Below the pieces are notes generated by a model. It had not been told where the DNA came from, ran no database searches, and saw only the letters and a list, made by a program, of their open reading frames with translations. Of a stretch of 64,000 nt of DNA, positions 16,863-25,079 are shown piece by piece. Numbering within the stretch: the stretch's first letter is position 1; every line of letters begins with the position of its first letter. Position numbers and translations under genes: made by a program. The DNA is from an uncultured Alphaproteobacteria bacterium (lineage in GTDB: Bacteria; Pseudomonadota; Alphaproteobacteria; Caulobacterales; Caulobacteraceae): NCBI GenBank assembly GCA_937920085.1, contig CALETE010000011.1:112111-176110 (forward strand), read 5' to 3'.

Positions 16863-18323
16863 CTAGCGGAAGGGGGGCTCATCAAAGCTGCGGAGCTTGC
16901 GGGAGTGCAGCTTGTTCCCCTCCTTGCGCAGAAGGTCCATGGTCGCCAGACCGATCTGCAGGTGCTGGCCGATGGCCCGTTCATAAAAGGCATTGGCCTG
17001 ACCCGGCAGTTTGATCTCGCCGTGGAGGGGCTTGTCGGAAACGCACAGCAGGGTGCCGTAGGGCACGCGGAATCGATAGCCCTGGGCGGCGATGGTGGCG
17101 CTTTCCATATCGATGGCCACGGCCCGGGATTGGTTAAACCGCAGGGCGCTGGAGGAATAGCGCAGCTCCCAGTTCCGGTCGTCGGTTGTGACCACCGTGC
17201 CGGTGCGCAGGCGCCGCTTGAGAAGGTCGCCAGACTCGCCGGTGATGAGTTCCGCAGCCCTTCCCATGGCAACCTGAATCTCGGCGATGGGGGGAATAGG
17301 AATCTCTGGGGGCAGGACACCGTCCAAGACGTGATCATCGCGCAAATAGGCATGGGCGAGGACATAGTCGCCAATGGTCTGAGACCCGCGCAACCCGCCG
17401 CAATGCCCAATCATCAGCCAGGCCTGTGGCCGCAGGACGGCGAGGTGGTCGGTAATGGTCTTTGCGTTAGACGGGCCGACCCCGATATTGACCAGGGTCA
17501 CCCCCCGACGCCCCTCAGCCATCAGGTGATAGGCGGGCATCTGATGCTTGCGCCAGGTCCCCTCGGCAATAGCCTGCTCTGGATTAGGGGTATCCTTAGT
17601 CACCACCACCCGACCCGCGGCCGAAAGGGCCGTATAGGGACTGTCCGGGGCCTTGAGCTGCTCACAGGCCCAATGAACGAACTCATCCACATAGCGGTGA
17701 TAGTTGGTAAAGAGGATGAACTGCTGAACGTGCTCAGCTGGCGCGCCGGTGTAATGGGTCAGGCGGGCCAGGGAGAAGTCGGTGCGCAGCCCATCGAACA
17801 GGGCCAGGGGGCGGGCCTGCTCCAGGGTCGGCGCATTGAAACCATCTGCCACCTCGTCGCCGATGAAGGCGAGTTCTGTGGTCGGGAAGTGCCGGGCGAT
17901 TTCAGAGGACCCCACATCGGCCATGGCCAGATCAACTGCGCCGTCCAGCACATAGGGAAATGGGATTTCCTGGCTCGAACGCGCGACCTCAATCTGCACA
18001 TCAAAATCCGAGAGGATCAGGCTGATCTGCTCGATCAGATAATCCTTGAAATGATCTGGGCGTGTAACGGTAACGGCATAGCTGCCAGGGGAAGCCAGTC
18101 TGGCAAAGGCGCGGGATAATCTGGGATGAACCTGCCCCGGCGCCCAGTGCAGGCGAAGCTCGGGATAGGTAAAGGCACCACCGGTGCGAAGGGCCGGATC
18201 AGGCGCAGGACCGCCGGCCAGAAAGGTCTTCAGGGCGGATCGGAGGGCCTCGACCGAGGCGCGGTATTCATCGTTCAGTTGGCTCCATATCCGGAGCGCG
18301 TGGTTTTCAATTTCTTCTGTCAT
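16863..18323 (-). CDS. amn: AMP nucleosidase
   Basis: 486 residues, the length of long Amn proteins: an N-terminal AMP-nucleosidase regulatory domain (about 1-170), then a nucleoside-phosphorylase-like catalytic domain. G-H-C-G-G-L-R, V-N-I-G-V-G-P-S-N-A-K-T and A-V-A-I-D-M-E-S-A-T mark the purine and ribose-phosphate site. It hydrolyses AMP to adenine and ribose 5-phosphate and regulates adenylate levels. Upstream of the start lies a 68-bp gap to the superoxide dismutase stop, so transcription could run in from that gene. Confidence 0.92.
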   Translation of the reverse strand: MTEEIENHALRIWSQLNDEYRASVEALRSALKTFLAGGPAPDPALRTGGAFTYPELRLHWAPGQVHPRLSRAFARLASPGSYAVTVTRPDHFKDYLIEQISLILSDFDVQIEVARSSQEIPFPYVLDGAVDLAMADVGSSEIARHFPTTELAFIGDEVADGFNAPTLEQARPLALFDGLRTDFSLARLTHYTGAPAEHVQQFILFTNYHRYVDEFVHWACEQLKAPDSPYTALSAAGRVVVTKDTPNPEQAIAEGTWRKHQMPAYHLMAEGRRGVTLVNIGVGPSNAKTITDHLAVLRPQAWLMIGHCGGLRGSQTIGDYVLAHAYLRDDHVLDGVLPPEIPIPPIAEIQVAMGRAAELITGESGDLLKRRLRTGTVVTTDDRNWELRYSSSALRFNQSRAVAIDMESATIAAQGYRFRVPYGTLLCVSDKPLHGEIKLPGQANAFYERAIGQHLQIGLATMDLLRKEGNKLHSRKLRSFDEPPFR

Positions 18324-18391
18324 GGCGGATTATAGCGCACTTTTCCGCAGATTTCGAGACGCAGCCTCAACTGCGTCCCGATCTTCTCGAT

Positions 18392-19093
18392 TTAGGAGGC
18401 GGCCTTTGCGTAAATCGCGTCCGCCTGGGTCCAGTTAAAGCTTGCCATGATCGCGTCCACATAGGCGGCAGCCTTAGCCCCATAATCCATAGAGTAGGCG
18501 TGCTCATACATGTCCATGGCCAGGATCGGCGTCGCGCCCGCCAGGGTCATGGTGTGATCAATCGCCCATTGGTTCATCAACCGGTTGTCGCGATGGCTGT
18601 AGGTTAATAGAACCCAGCCTGAGCCGCCCCCAAGCGCCTTGCCCATGGCGGAAAATTCGGCCCGCCATTTCGCCTCACTCCCGAAGTCCCGCTCAATGGC
18701 CCGGCTGAGGGCGGCACCTGGGCGGTTGGCGGCACCAAGTCCACCGAAATAGAGCTCGTGCAGGATCATAGAATTCCAGGCAATCAGCTCCTCGCGCTTC
18801 AGGCCATTGAGCAGGAAGCCAGGGGCTGTGGCCATGTCGAGCCCCGAAATCTGGGCTTCAATGGCCCCGAGACGCTTCACGGCACCCACATAGTTATTGT
18901 CGTGATGGCTGGTCAGCAGCTTTTCCGAAATGCCTGGAATGGTCTTTGGGTCAAAGGGCAAAGGCTTTGGCTGGGGCGAGAATGGGAGGGCGGCTGGCGC
19001 AGGCACATCGGCAGCATGGGCTGAGGCGGCGACGGCAGAGACAAGGGCAGCGGCACCGATCAGTTGACGGCGGTCCAAGCGGTTATTTTCCAT
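18392..19093 (-). CDS. Tat-exported Fe/Mn superoxide dismutase
   Basis: 233 residues. A twin-arginine-like signal (D-R-R-Q-L-I-G plus hydrophobic run to A-H-A near 27) indicates periplasmic export. Metal ligands by family position are His112 in I-L-H-E-L-Y-F, and Asp194 and His198 in M-D-M-Y-E-H-A-Y. The first ligand region is unusual: the normal H-x-x-x-H-H-x-x-Y-V is shortened to S-H-H-D-N-N-Y-V (63-69), so His63 must serve if the site is intact. It removes superoxide. In Caulobacter a sodA gene is under sigma-F; I see no such promoter in the 118 bp upstream. Confidence 0.85.
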   Translation of the reverse strand: MENNRLDRRQLIGAAALVSAVAASAHAADVPAPAALPFSPQPKPLPFDPKTIPGISEKLLTSHHDNNYVGAVKRLGAIEAQISGLDMATAPGFLLNGLKREELIAWNSMILHELYFGGLGAANRPGAALSRAIERDFGSEAKWRAEFSAMGKALGGGSGWVLLTYSHRDNRLMNQWAIDHTMTLAGATPILAMDMYEHAYSMDYGAKAAAYVDAIMASFNWTQADAIYAKAAS

Positions 19094-19211
19094 GGAAATC
19101 TCCTTGAGGGAGGAAAACCCTATCCTTCCATCGGAGGGTTGGACAGCAGGCTATGGACGCGCCGACTGATCCCGGCGACAAATGCGTGCTGATCTCGGCT
19201 TGGGGGCCTAA

Positions 19212-20450
19212 ATGAATCGTCGTTTCACTTCCTTTATCATCGCCGCCATGGTGCTGGGCGTCATAGCTGGCCTTGCCATGCACGCCTATTTGCCGGCCGA
19301 TCAAGCCAAGGCCTGGGCCGATAGCTTAGGCATCATCACCACCGTCTTCCTGAGAATGATCAAGATGATCATTGCCCCGCTGGTCTTTGCCACCCTGGTG
19401 GCAGGTATTGCGCATATGGAAGATGCCGCCGCGGTTGGCCGCGTCGGAGTCAAGACCATGTTCTGGTTCATCTCGGCGTCGATCATTTCGCTGACGATTG
19501 GTCTGGTCATGGTTCAGTGGCTGCAACCCGGGGCTGGGATCACCCCTGATCCGACGGCGACCGCCGGCGCTTTGGCGGGCGGTGCTCAACTGACCTTCAA
19601 AGACTTCATCACCACGCACCTGGTGCCAGAATCCATCATCAAGTCGATGGCGAACAATGAAATCCTGCCCATTGTGATTTTTTCGATCTTCATCGGCACC
19701 GCCATCGCGGCGACAGAAGATCGCGCCCCGGCCATACTGAACCTGGTTGAACAGGTGTCCACCGTCATGCTCAAGGTGACGGGCTATGTGATGCTTGCGT
19801 CGCCCCTGGCGATTTTCGCGTCCCTGGCTTCGGTGATTGCCACCAAAGGCCCCAGCATTCTGGGGGCATATGCAAAGTTCATCGGCGGGTTCTATCTGTC
19901 CCTGGGCCTGCTTTGGGTCCTGCTCGCGGGGGCGCTCATTGTCGTCATCGGACCTCGGGCGCTTAAGCTTCTTGGCCTGATCCGTCAGCCTATCGTTCTG
20001 GCCTTTTCGACGGCGTCGTCAGAGGCGGCCTATCCAGGGACCCTGGAAGCCCTCCAGAAATTTGGCGTTTCCAAGAAGGTCGCCAGCTTCGTCCTGCCCC
20101 TGGGCTATTCGTTCAATCTGGACGGGTCGATGATGTATTGCACCTTCGCCACCCTGTTCATCGCCCAGATCTATGGAATTCAACTGACCCTGGCCCAACA
20201 GGTCACCATGCTGGGCCTGTTGATGATCACGTCCAAGGGCATGGCCGGTGTGCCCAAGGCCTCCATCGTCGTCATCGCCGCCACCCTGGCCTATTTCAAG
20301 CTTCCCGAGGCTGGCATCGGCATCATCCTGGCCGCAGACCAGTTGCTGGACATGGGCCGCTCGGCGACCAATGTGGTGGGCAATTCCGTGGCAAGCGCCG
20401 TGGTCGCCAGATGGGAAGGCCAGATCGAGGTTCCAGCGGAAGGAGGATAA
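19212..20450 (+). CDS. Dicarboxylate/amino acid:cation symporter (DAACS family)
   Basis: 412 residues, largely hydrophobic. The family signatures are clear: a serine-rich re-entrant loop S-T-A-S-S-E-A-A-Y-P near residue 270, G-Y-S-F-N-L-D-G-S near 302, the second loop S-K-G-M-A-G-V-P-K near 344, and D-x-x-x-D-M-G-R-S-A-T-N-V-x-G-N near 377, which forms the substrate and Na+/H+ site. It imports C4-dicarboxylates or glutamate/aspartate; specificity between DctA-like and GltP-like is not resolved. The start has a G-rich SD six bases upstream. It converges on nrdB with 6 bp between stops. Confidence 0.9.
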   Translation: MNRRFTSFIIAAMVLGVIAGLAMHAYLPADQAKAWADSLGIITTVFLRMIKMIIAPLVFATLVAGIAHMEDAAAVGRVGVKTMFWFISASIISLTIGLVMVQWLQPGAGITPDPTATAGALAGGAQLTFKDFITTHLVPESIIKSMANNEILPIVIFSIFIGTAIAATEDRAPAILNLVEQVSTVMLKVTGYVMLASPLAIFASLASVIATKGPSILGAYAKFIGGFYLSLGLLWVLLAGALIVVIGPRALKLLGLIRQPIVLAFSTASSEAAYPGTLEALQKFGVSKKVASFVLPLGYSFNLDGSMMYCTFATLFIAQIYGIQLTLAQQVTMLGLLMITSKGMAGVPKASIVVIAATLAYFKLPEAGIGIILAADQLLDMGRSATNVVGNSVASAVVARWEGQIEVPAEGG

Positions 20451-20456
20451 ACCCCT

Positions 20457-21527
20457 CTATTCCGCTAGCAGTGCGTCGGGCTGGGTGCGCTTGGACAACA
20501 GCTTATCGAACTCTGTCCAGACCCCATCAGAGCCATGCCATTGGCCCCTGGTGGCGGCCTTGGAATACTCGGTGGACCGGGCTTCAAAGAAGTTGGCGTG
20601 CTCCACCCCTGACAGCATGGATTGCAGCCAAGGGAGCGGGTTTTCCTTGGCCTGATAGACCTCGGGCAGACCAAGTTGCCTCAGGCGCCAGTCGGCGATG
20701 AAGCGGATATAGGCCTTGATGTCATCGGGGGTCATGCCCTGGATCTCACCCGCCGAGAAGGCCAGGTCGATGAACTTGTCTTCGAGGCCCACCACGGTCT
20801 TGCAGCAATCGATAATGTCGTCGGCGACCGACTTGGTGACCGCCCCGGTTTCCTTGTTGAAGGCATGGTAGAGTTTCACAATGCCTTCGCAGTGTAGGCT
20901 CTCGTCCCGGACAGACCAGGAGACGATCTGACCCATGCCCTTCATTTTGTTGTGGCGGGGGAAGTTCATCAGCATGGCAAAGCTGGCAAACAGCTGCAGG
21001 CCTTCGGTAAAGCCACCGAACATGGCCAGGGTGCGGGCAATGTCCGCATGGCTGTCGACGCCGAACTTCTGCATGTAGTCGTGCTTGTCACGCATTTCCT
21101 GGAATTCCAGGAAGGCGGTGAATTCCGAATCAGGCATGCCGATGGTTTCGAGAAGCAAGGCATAGGCGGCGATATGGATGGTCTCCATATTGGAGAACGA
21201 CGCCAGCATCATCTTCACTTCGGTCGGTTTGAAGACCCGTGAATACCGCTCCATATAGTTGTCATTCACCTCGACATCGGACTGGGTGAAAAAACGGAAG
21301 ATCTGGGTAAGGAGATTGCGCTCCTTGTCATTGAGCTTTGTCGCCCAATCTTTCAGGTCTTCGCCAAGCGGGACCTCTTCAGGCATCCAGTGAACTTGTT
21401 GCTGCTTCTTCCAGTACTCATAGGCCCACGGATAGCGGAAGGGCTTATAGGCGAAGGACGGTGTGAGCAGGCCAGGAAGAGTGGTCACGGGCGTAAAATC
21501 CAGCGGGTCTGAATCGGTGAGGAACAA
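20457..21527 (-). CDS. nrdB: Ribonucleotide reductase class Ia, beta subunit
   Basis: 356 residues in the listed frame, which must begin at TTG 21527 (or GTG 21488), because a stop lies 15 bp further upstream. Diiron ligands appear in M-E-T-I-H and R-D-E-S-L-H, with an acidic first ligand region around S-D-V-E-V-N-D. K-P-F-R-Y-P-W-A-Y near residue 28 is typical. NrdB holds the tyrosyl radical that drives NrdA. Oddly, the best initiation signal, GGAGG six bases before an ATG at 21550-21548, is out of frame with this ORF; a single missing base near 21527 would fuse them. Either a real TTG start, an indel or an assembly error is possible. Confidence 0.92.
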   Translation of the reverse strand: MFLTDSDPLDFTPVTTLPGLLTPSFAYKPFRYPWAYEYWKKQQQVHWMPEEVPLGEDLKDWATKLNDKERNLLTQIFRFFTQSDVEVNDNYMERYSRVFKPTEVKMMLASFSNMETIHIAAYALLLETIGMPDSEFTAFLEFQEMRDKHDYMQKFGVDSHADIARTLAMFGGFTEGLQLFASFAMLMNFPRHNKMKGMGQIVSWSVRDESLHCEGIVKLYHAFNKETGAVTKSVADDIIDCCKTVVGLEDKFIDLAFSAGEIQGMTPDDIKAYIRFIADWRLRQLGLPEVYQAKENPLPWLQSMLSGVEHANFFEARSTEYSKAATRGQWHGSDGVWTEFDKLLSKRTQPDALLAE

Positions 21528-21556
21528 TCGAAGGAAGGTACTTTAGACATCCTTAG

Positions 21557-21601
21557 CCTCCAACATCTAGCGATGAGTTAACGCCACCCCCCAAGATGTT
21601 G
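21557..21601 (-). promoter_or_regulatory. nrdB leader hairpin abutting the Shine-Dalgarno
   Basis: On the minus strand, CAACATCT (21601-21594) pairs perfectly with AGATGTTG (21568-21561), separated by 25 nt. The 3' arm runs straight into GGAGG (21561-21557), which is followed six bases later by ATG (21550). Such a stem can hide or expose the ribosome-binding site. The loop includes GTTAAC, a CtrA half-site-like sequence. Confidence 0.4.
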
Positions 21602-21692
21602 TGAATTGATTGTCCGAGATCGTAAGCGAGAGCTCCACGAAACCCGATTGGCGCGCCGGGGAAATCGAAACGTCGACGAAGCCTTTGGCCGC

Positions 21693-22535
21693 CTATCGCT
21701 TTGGCTTTATCGAAAATGACAGGGCGACCATGGAATCGGTTTTGAATTCCTGTCCCCAGATGGCGTGATCGCCCTTCACTTCCCGATGGATCAGGCCAAG
21801 GGAGGTCTGCATATCGCCCTTACGCCAGCCTAAGCCCAACTGGGCGTCGCCAACCAAAGCGCTAGCATTGTCGGTGGACCAGGATCGACCCCATCCCAAG
21901 GCCTCGTCCTTCTGCATGTTTAGGCCCATGGCCCGACCGCTGGCGGCAGCGAACACATACCAGCGACCGGCGGCATCTAGGGCTGAGCCATCGTGGACCC
22001 CTAGGTGCTCCAGAGCGTTAGCGAGCGAATCTGATTTCTGGCCGAAGGTCAGAGTCGCCCCAGCCTCGGCGGTGTTACCGTGATTGGAAACACCAAATCC
22101 GGCGTGAGGGGTCAGGTCGACAGCATAGCGGCCACCCCGAAGGCTCAAAGCGGCAGGCCAGTCTCGGGTGAGCAAAACCTCATAACTGGTGCTCGCGGGA
22201 TTGAGCCTGACCAGCTCGTTGGCACCAGCTTGATATCTGGGCTGACCAAAGGTGATGCGCAGGGTATCTACGGTTTCGCCGCCGACTGCGACGGTCCGGA
22301 GGCGGTAATCTTCGCGCCAGGTGATCTGCGGCGACGGGAGATTTGCAAGGTCTATGAGATGGCCAATTACGTCATCCTGTGACGCGGACTCACGATTGGC
22401 CTTCGGGGCCGTCACGACGGCATAGCGAAGATCTGGCGACAGGGCATGGCTCTGAGACGGGGGCCCGGCCAGGGCCGTCCCCGTGGAGACCCCGCTCGCA
22501 CAGATCACGATGGCTATGACAGCCAACCGCCTCAT
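21693..22535 (-). CDS. LpxR-like (DUF2219) outer-membrane protein
   Basis: 280 residues from ATG 22535, with AGGAG eight bases upstream. A signal peptide runs to about residue 23 (A-L-A-G). The C-terminal 90 residues (G-R-W-Y-V-F-A-A-A-S-G-R-A then V-G-D-A-Q-L-G-L-G-W and H-R-E) resemble the end of LpxR-type beta-barrel lipid A 3'-O-deacylases; the chain ends in alternating hydrophobic residues (A-L-S-F-S-I). The N-terminal half is shorter and more divergent than classical LpxR, so enzymatic activity is uncertain. It lies between nrdA and nrdB on the same strand. Confidence 0.55.
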   Translation of the reverse strand: MRRLAVIAIVICASGVSTGTALAGPPSQSHALSPDLRYAVVTAPKANRESASQDDVIGHLIDLANLPSPQITWREDYRLRTVAVGGETVDTLRITFGQPRYQAGANELVRLNPASTSYEVLLTRDWPAALSLRGGRYAVDLTPHAGFGVSNHGNTAEAGATLTFGQKSDSLANALEHLGVHDGSALDAAGRWYVFAAASGRAMGLNMQKDEALGWGRSWSTDNASALVGDAQLGLGWRKGDMQTSLGLIHREVKGDHAIWGQEFKTDSMVALSFSIKPKR

Positions 22536-22681
22536 TTCACCACTCCTCAGGCACGTCGCTTTAACGTGCGGTCGCCAGACACTGTCCCAATTCAAACGGT
22601 TGGCGCAATGCGAATGTGAGCGGGCATGGTTAAAAAGACCCGAATTCGGACGAGATCACCCGAATTCGGCGCTATATCAGC

Positions 22682-24574
22682 CTATTGGCAGGCGAGGCAC
22701 TCATCATAGTCCGTGTGTTGAGACGGCGCGGCTTCCACATGGACAATGGCTTCACCGCCCGCATGGGAGGCCCGCTGCACTGATTTCGAACGCAGGTAAT
22801 AGAGCGACTTGCATCCCCGCTCCCAGGCCTGCCAGTGCAACATGTGTAGGTCCCACTTATCCACATCACCCGGCAGGAAGATGTTCACCGACTGGGACTG
22901 GCAGATATCCGGGGTACGATCTGCGGCAAGTTCGATGACCCAGCGCTGATCCAGTTCAAAGGCGGTCTTGAAGACATCCTTTTCGTCTTGGGTCAGGAAG
23001 TCCAAATGCTGGACGGAGCCTTCATTCTCAAGGATGGAATCCCAGACCGGAGGGGTGTTTTTGCCTTTTTCCTCGAGAAGTCGCTCAAGGAAAACATTGC
23101 GGACCGCAAATGTGCCCGACAGGGTTTTATGGGTGTAGATATTGGCTGGGATAGGCTCAATCCCGGCGCTGGTTCCGCCACAGATAATTGAAATTGAAGC
23201 TGTCGGCGCAATGGCCAGCTTATGGCTGAACCGCTCCATGACGCCCCGCTCGGCGGCGTCTGGGCAGGGACCACGTTCTGCCGCCAGGGTGCGGGACGCT
23301 GCGTCGGTTTGGCGACGCAGGTGCTTGAACAGTCGCATATTCCAGGACTTGGCCAGGGCGCTCTCAAACGGCACGTTCTGCATTTGCAGGAAGGAGTGAA
23401 AGCCCATCAGGCCCAAGCCCACCGACCGCTCACGGGTGGCTGCATAGACGGCATTGGCCATTTCCGGCGGCGCGCGGCCAATGAAGTCCTGAAGGACATT
23501 GTCCAAGAAGCGCATGACGTCTTCGATAAAGGTGGGGTGGTCGCGCCACTCCATAAAGGTCTCTGCATTGACCGACGACAGGCAGCAAACAGCCGTCCGA
23601 TCATGGCCCAGATGGTCCTTACCGGTGTGAAGCATGATTTCCGAGCACAGGTTTGACTGGCGCACGGACAGGCCCAGATCACGCTGATGCTGCGGCATGG
23701 CGCGGTTCACGGTGTCGGAGAAGATCAGATAGGGCTCGCCGGTCTGCAGGCGGATTTCCAGAATCTTCTGCCAAAGGGAGCGGGCGTCGACCTCGCGCAG
23801 GACTTCGTTATTCTTGGGCGAGCGAAGGCCGAACATGGCACCCTCGCGGACCGCCTCCATGAATTCATCAGATATCGAAATGCCGTGGTGCAGGTTCAGG
23901 GACTTGCGATTGAAGTCCCCAGACGGCTTACGAATCTCCAGGAATTCTTCGATTTCCGGGTGATGGATGTCCAGATAGACCGCCGCCGACCCACGACGCA
24001 GGGAGCCCTGGCTGATGGCGAGGGTCAGGCTGTCCATAACCCGGATAAAGGGGATGATGCCGCTGGTCTGACCCGCGCCCTTGACCTTCTCGCCAATAGA
24101 CCGGACGCCGCCCCAATAGGTGCCAATGCCGCCGCCATTGGACGCCAGGGAGACATTCTCGTTCCAGACACCCTGAATCCCTTCCAGGGAATCGCCCACG
24201 GCATTCAGGAAGCAGGAAATGGGCAGGCCACGGTTGGCCCCGCCATTGGACAGGACTGGCGTGGATGGCATGAACCAGAGCTGGGAAATGTAATCATAGA
24301 TCCGCTGGGCGTGGTCAGCGTCGTCGGCATAGGCCGTGGCGACCCGCGCAAACATGTCCTGATAGCTTTCGCCGGCCAGCAAATAGCGGTCTTCTAGGGT
24401 GGTTTTGCCGAAATCTGTCAGCAGGGCGTCCCGCGACCGGTCGACTTCGACCTTGCGAACCAACTGCAATTGCGGCCGATCGGCACGCTCCGACCCGGCC
24501 TTCGCCGTCTCCGAAATCGCCCGCACTGCTGCTTCACTACCGCTCATGACCCAAAACCCATAACTATCAGACAT
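22682..24574 (-). CDS. nrdA: Ribonucleotide reductase class Ia, alpha subunit (no ATP cone)
   Basis: 630 residues. Redox cysteines are in P-I-S-C-F-L-N (about 121) and C-C-L-S-S-V-N (about 333); the radical Cys and catalytic Glu are in S-N-L-C-S-E-I (about 311), and a C-terminal C-x-x-C (C-L-A-C-Q) handles thioredoxin re-reduction. The chain lacks the roughly 100-residue N-terminal ATP cone, so dATP feedback inhibition through that domain is not expected. It reduces NDPs to dNDPs with NrdB. ATG 24574 is listed; ATG 24547 is possible but has a poor SD. Expression is probably controlled through the 505-bp upstream region. Confidence 0.93.
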   Translation of the reverse strand: MSDSYGFWVMSGSEAAVRAISETAKAGSERADRPQLQLVRKVEVDRSRDALLTDFGKTTLEDRYLLAGESYQDMFARVATAYADDADHAQRIYDYISQLWFMPSTPVLSNGGANRGLPISCFLNAVGDSLEGIQGVWNENVSLASNGGGIGTYWGGVRSIGEKVKGAGQTSGIIPFIRVMDSLTLAISQGSLRRGSAAVYLDIHHPEIEEFLEIRKPSGDFNRKSLNLHHGISISDEFMEAVREGAMFGLRSPKNNEVLREVDARSLWQKILEIRLQTGEPYLIFSDTVNRAMPQHQRDLGLSVRQSNLCSEIMLHTGKDHLGHDRTAVCCLSSVNAETFMEWRDHPTFIEDVMRFLDNVLQDFIGRAPPEMANAVYAATRERSVGLGLMGFHSFLQMQNVPFESALAKSWNMRLFKHLRRQTDAASRTLAAERGPCPDAAERGVMERFSHKLAIAPTASISIICGGTSAGIEPIPANIYTHKTLSGTFAVRNVFLERLLEEKGKNTPPVWDSILENEGSVQHLDFLTQDEKDVFKTAFELDQRWVIELAADRTPDICQSQSVNIFLPGDVDKWDLHMLHWQAWERGCKSLYYLRSKSVQRASHAGGEAIVHVEAAPSQHTDYDECLACQ

Positions 24575-24606
24575 TTCCGGCGAGGCCCCTCCCCAACCGG
24601 ATAATT

Positions 24607-24619
24607 GCTATATCTAGTG
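24607..24619. promoter_or_regulatory. Possible NrdR box upstream of nrdA
   Basis: GCTATATCTAGTG, 33-45 bp upstream of the nrdA start, resembles the core of NrdR boxes (C-x-A-T-A-T-A-T-x-G). NrdR sites usually come in pairs about three helical turns apart and I do not find a convincing partner, so this is tentative. Confidence 0.3.
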
Positions 24620-24708
24620 GGCGCCCCGCCCCGATACGCAACATCATGGGGCCACGAAGCCTAATGACTCGTCAACGGCCTGGAGGAGTTCTCCACCTTT
24701 GTTTTTTA

Positions 24709-24724
24709 CTAATGAAAAGTTAAC
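24709..24724 (+). promoter_or_regulatory. CtrA-like site upstream of nrdA
   Basis: CTAA-TGAAAAG-TTAAC differs by one base from the Caulobacter CtrA consensus TTAA-N7-TTAA(C). Three GANTC (CcrM) sites lie nearby at 24666, 24760 and 24836. The site is 135 bp upstream of nrdA and 170 bp before the riboswitch. Confidence 0.4.
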
Positions 24725-24777
24725 GCCCAAGCCTGAGGCTTGATCAAGCTAAGCTTTCAGACTCTGAGGTCTTTTTT

Positions 24778-24795
24778 GATCACGCGACTGTGATC
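24778..24795. repeat. Inverted repeat, operator-like
   Basis: GATCAC, six bases, GTGATC: perfect 6-bp arms about 100 bp upstream of the riboswitch core. It may be an operator for the Mn exporter promoter; no regulator can be named. Confidence 0.3.
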
Positions 24796-24884
24796 GGGCC
24801 GTGCGGCAAAACGTCGCCTCAGATTTTTGGTTGTAGACTCCTTCCAGATGCCTTGTGGCCCACTCCGATTTCCCGTATCCCCAG

Positions 24885-25003
24885 CCCGTCACTGGGGAGT
24901 AGCCGTCCGCGCGTATCAGCGGAGGGTGCGTCAACACACTTGGTCTGGACGGGGTCCTGGCCATGGCGCATCCAGCCCGTCGGGCCTGGCAAGACCTTTG
25001 GCT
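24885..25003 (+). promoter_or_regulatory. yybP-ykoY (Mn2+) riboswitch
   Basis: The conserved blocks occur in order: GGGGAGTAGCC (24894-24904), GCGTCAACA (about 24928-24936) and GGCAAGACCTTTGGC (24988-25002). These are the Mn2+-binding internal-loop elements of the yybP-ykoY class. The position, about 75 bp before the ATG of a TMEM165/UPF0016 gene, is the classic context; Mn2+ binding normally turns expression on. Exact stem ends were not folded, so the boundaries are approximate. Confidence 0.78.
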
Positions 25004-25079
25004 TTCGCGCGTTGTTCTCTGGCGGGATCGGCGGCGCGGGGAGCCATTGGTCCTATTCCGATCCCGCCTTGAGCTTGTG

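Larger units (their letters stand above)
24575..25079. other. 505-bp regulatory region between nrdA and the Mn exporter gene
   Basis: No protein gene is visible; the ORF that starts at 24963 only reads through the riboswitch. The region contains, in order, the NrdR-like sequence, a weak hairpin with a T-run (24681-24708), the CtrA-like site, three GANTC sites, an inverted repeat GATCAC-N6-GTGATC (24778-24795) and the yybP-ykoY riboswitch. Confidence 0.6.

Noticed and set aside
16557..18119. 520-codon plus-strand ORF
   Set aside because: It is the antisense shadow of amn and the phosphatase gene; the translation has no domain features, whereas amn is a clear family member.
24681..24708. Hairpin with T-run upstream of nrdA
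   Set aside because: TGGAG-GAGTT-CTCCA followed by a T-rich run looks like a weak plus-strand terminator, but the stem is only 5 bp and no plus-strand gene precedes it.
24963..25079. N-terminal extension of the Mn exporter gene
   Set aside because: The extension is translated riboswitch sequence; the family start is ATG 25080.
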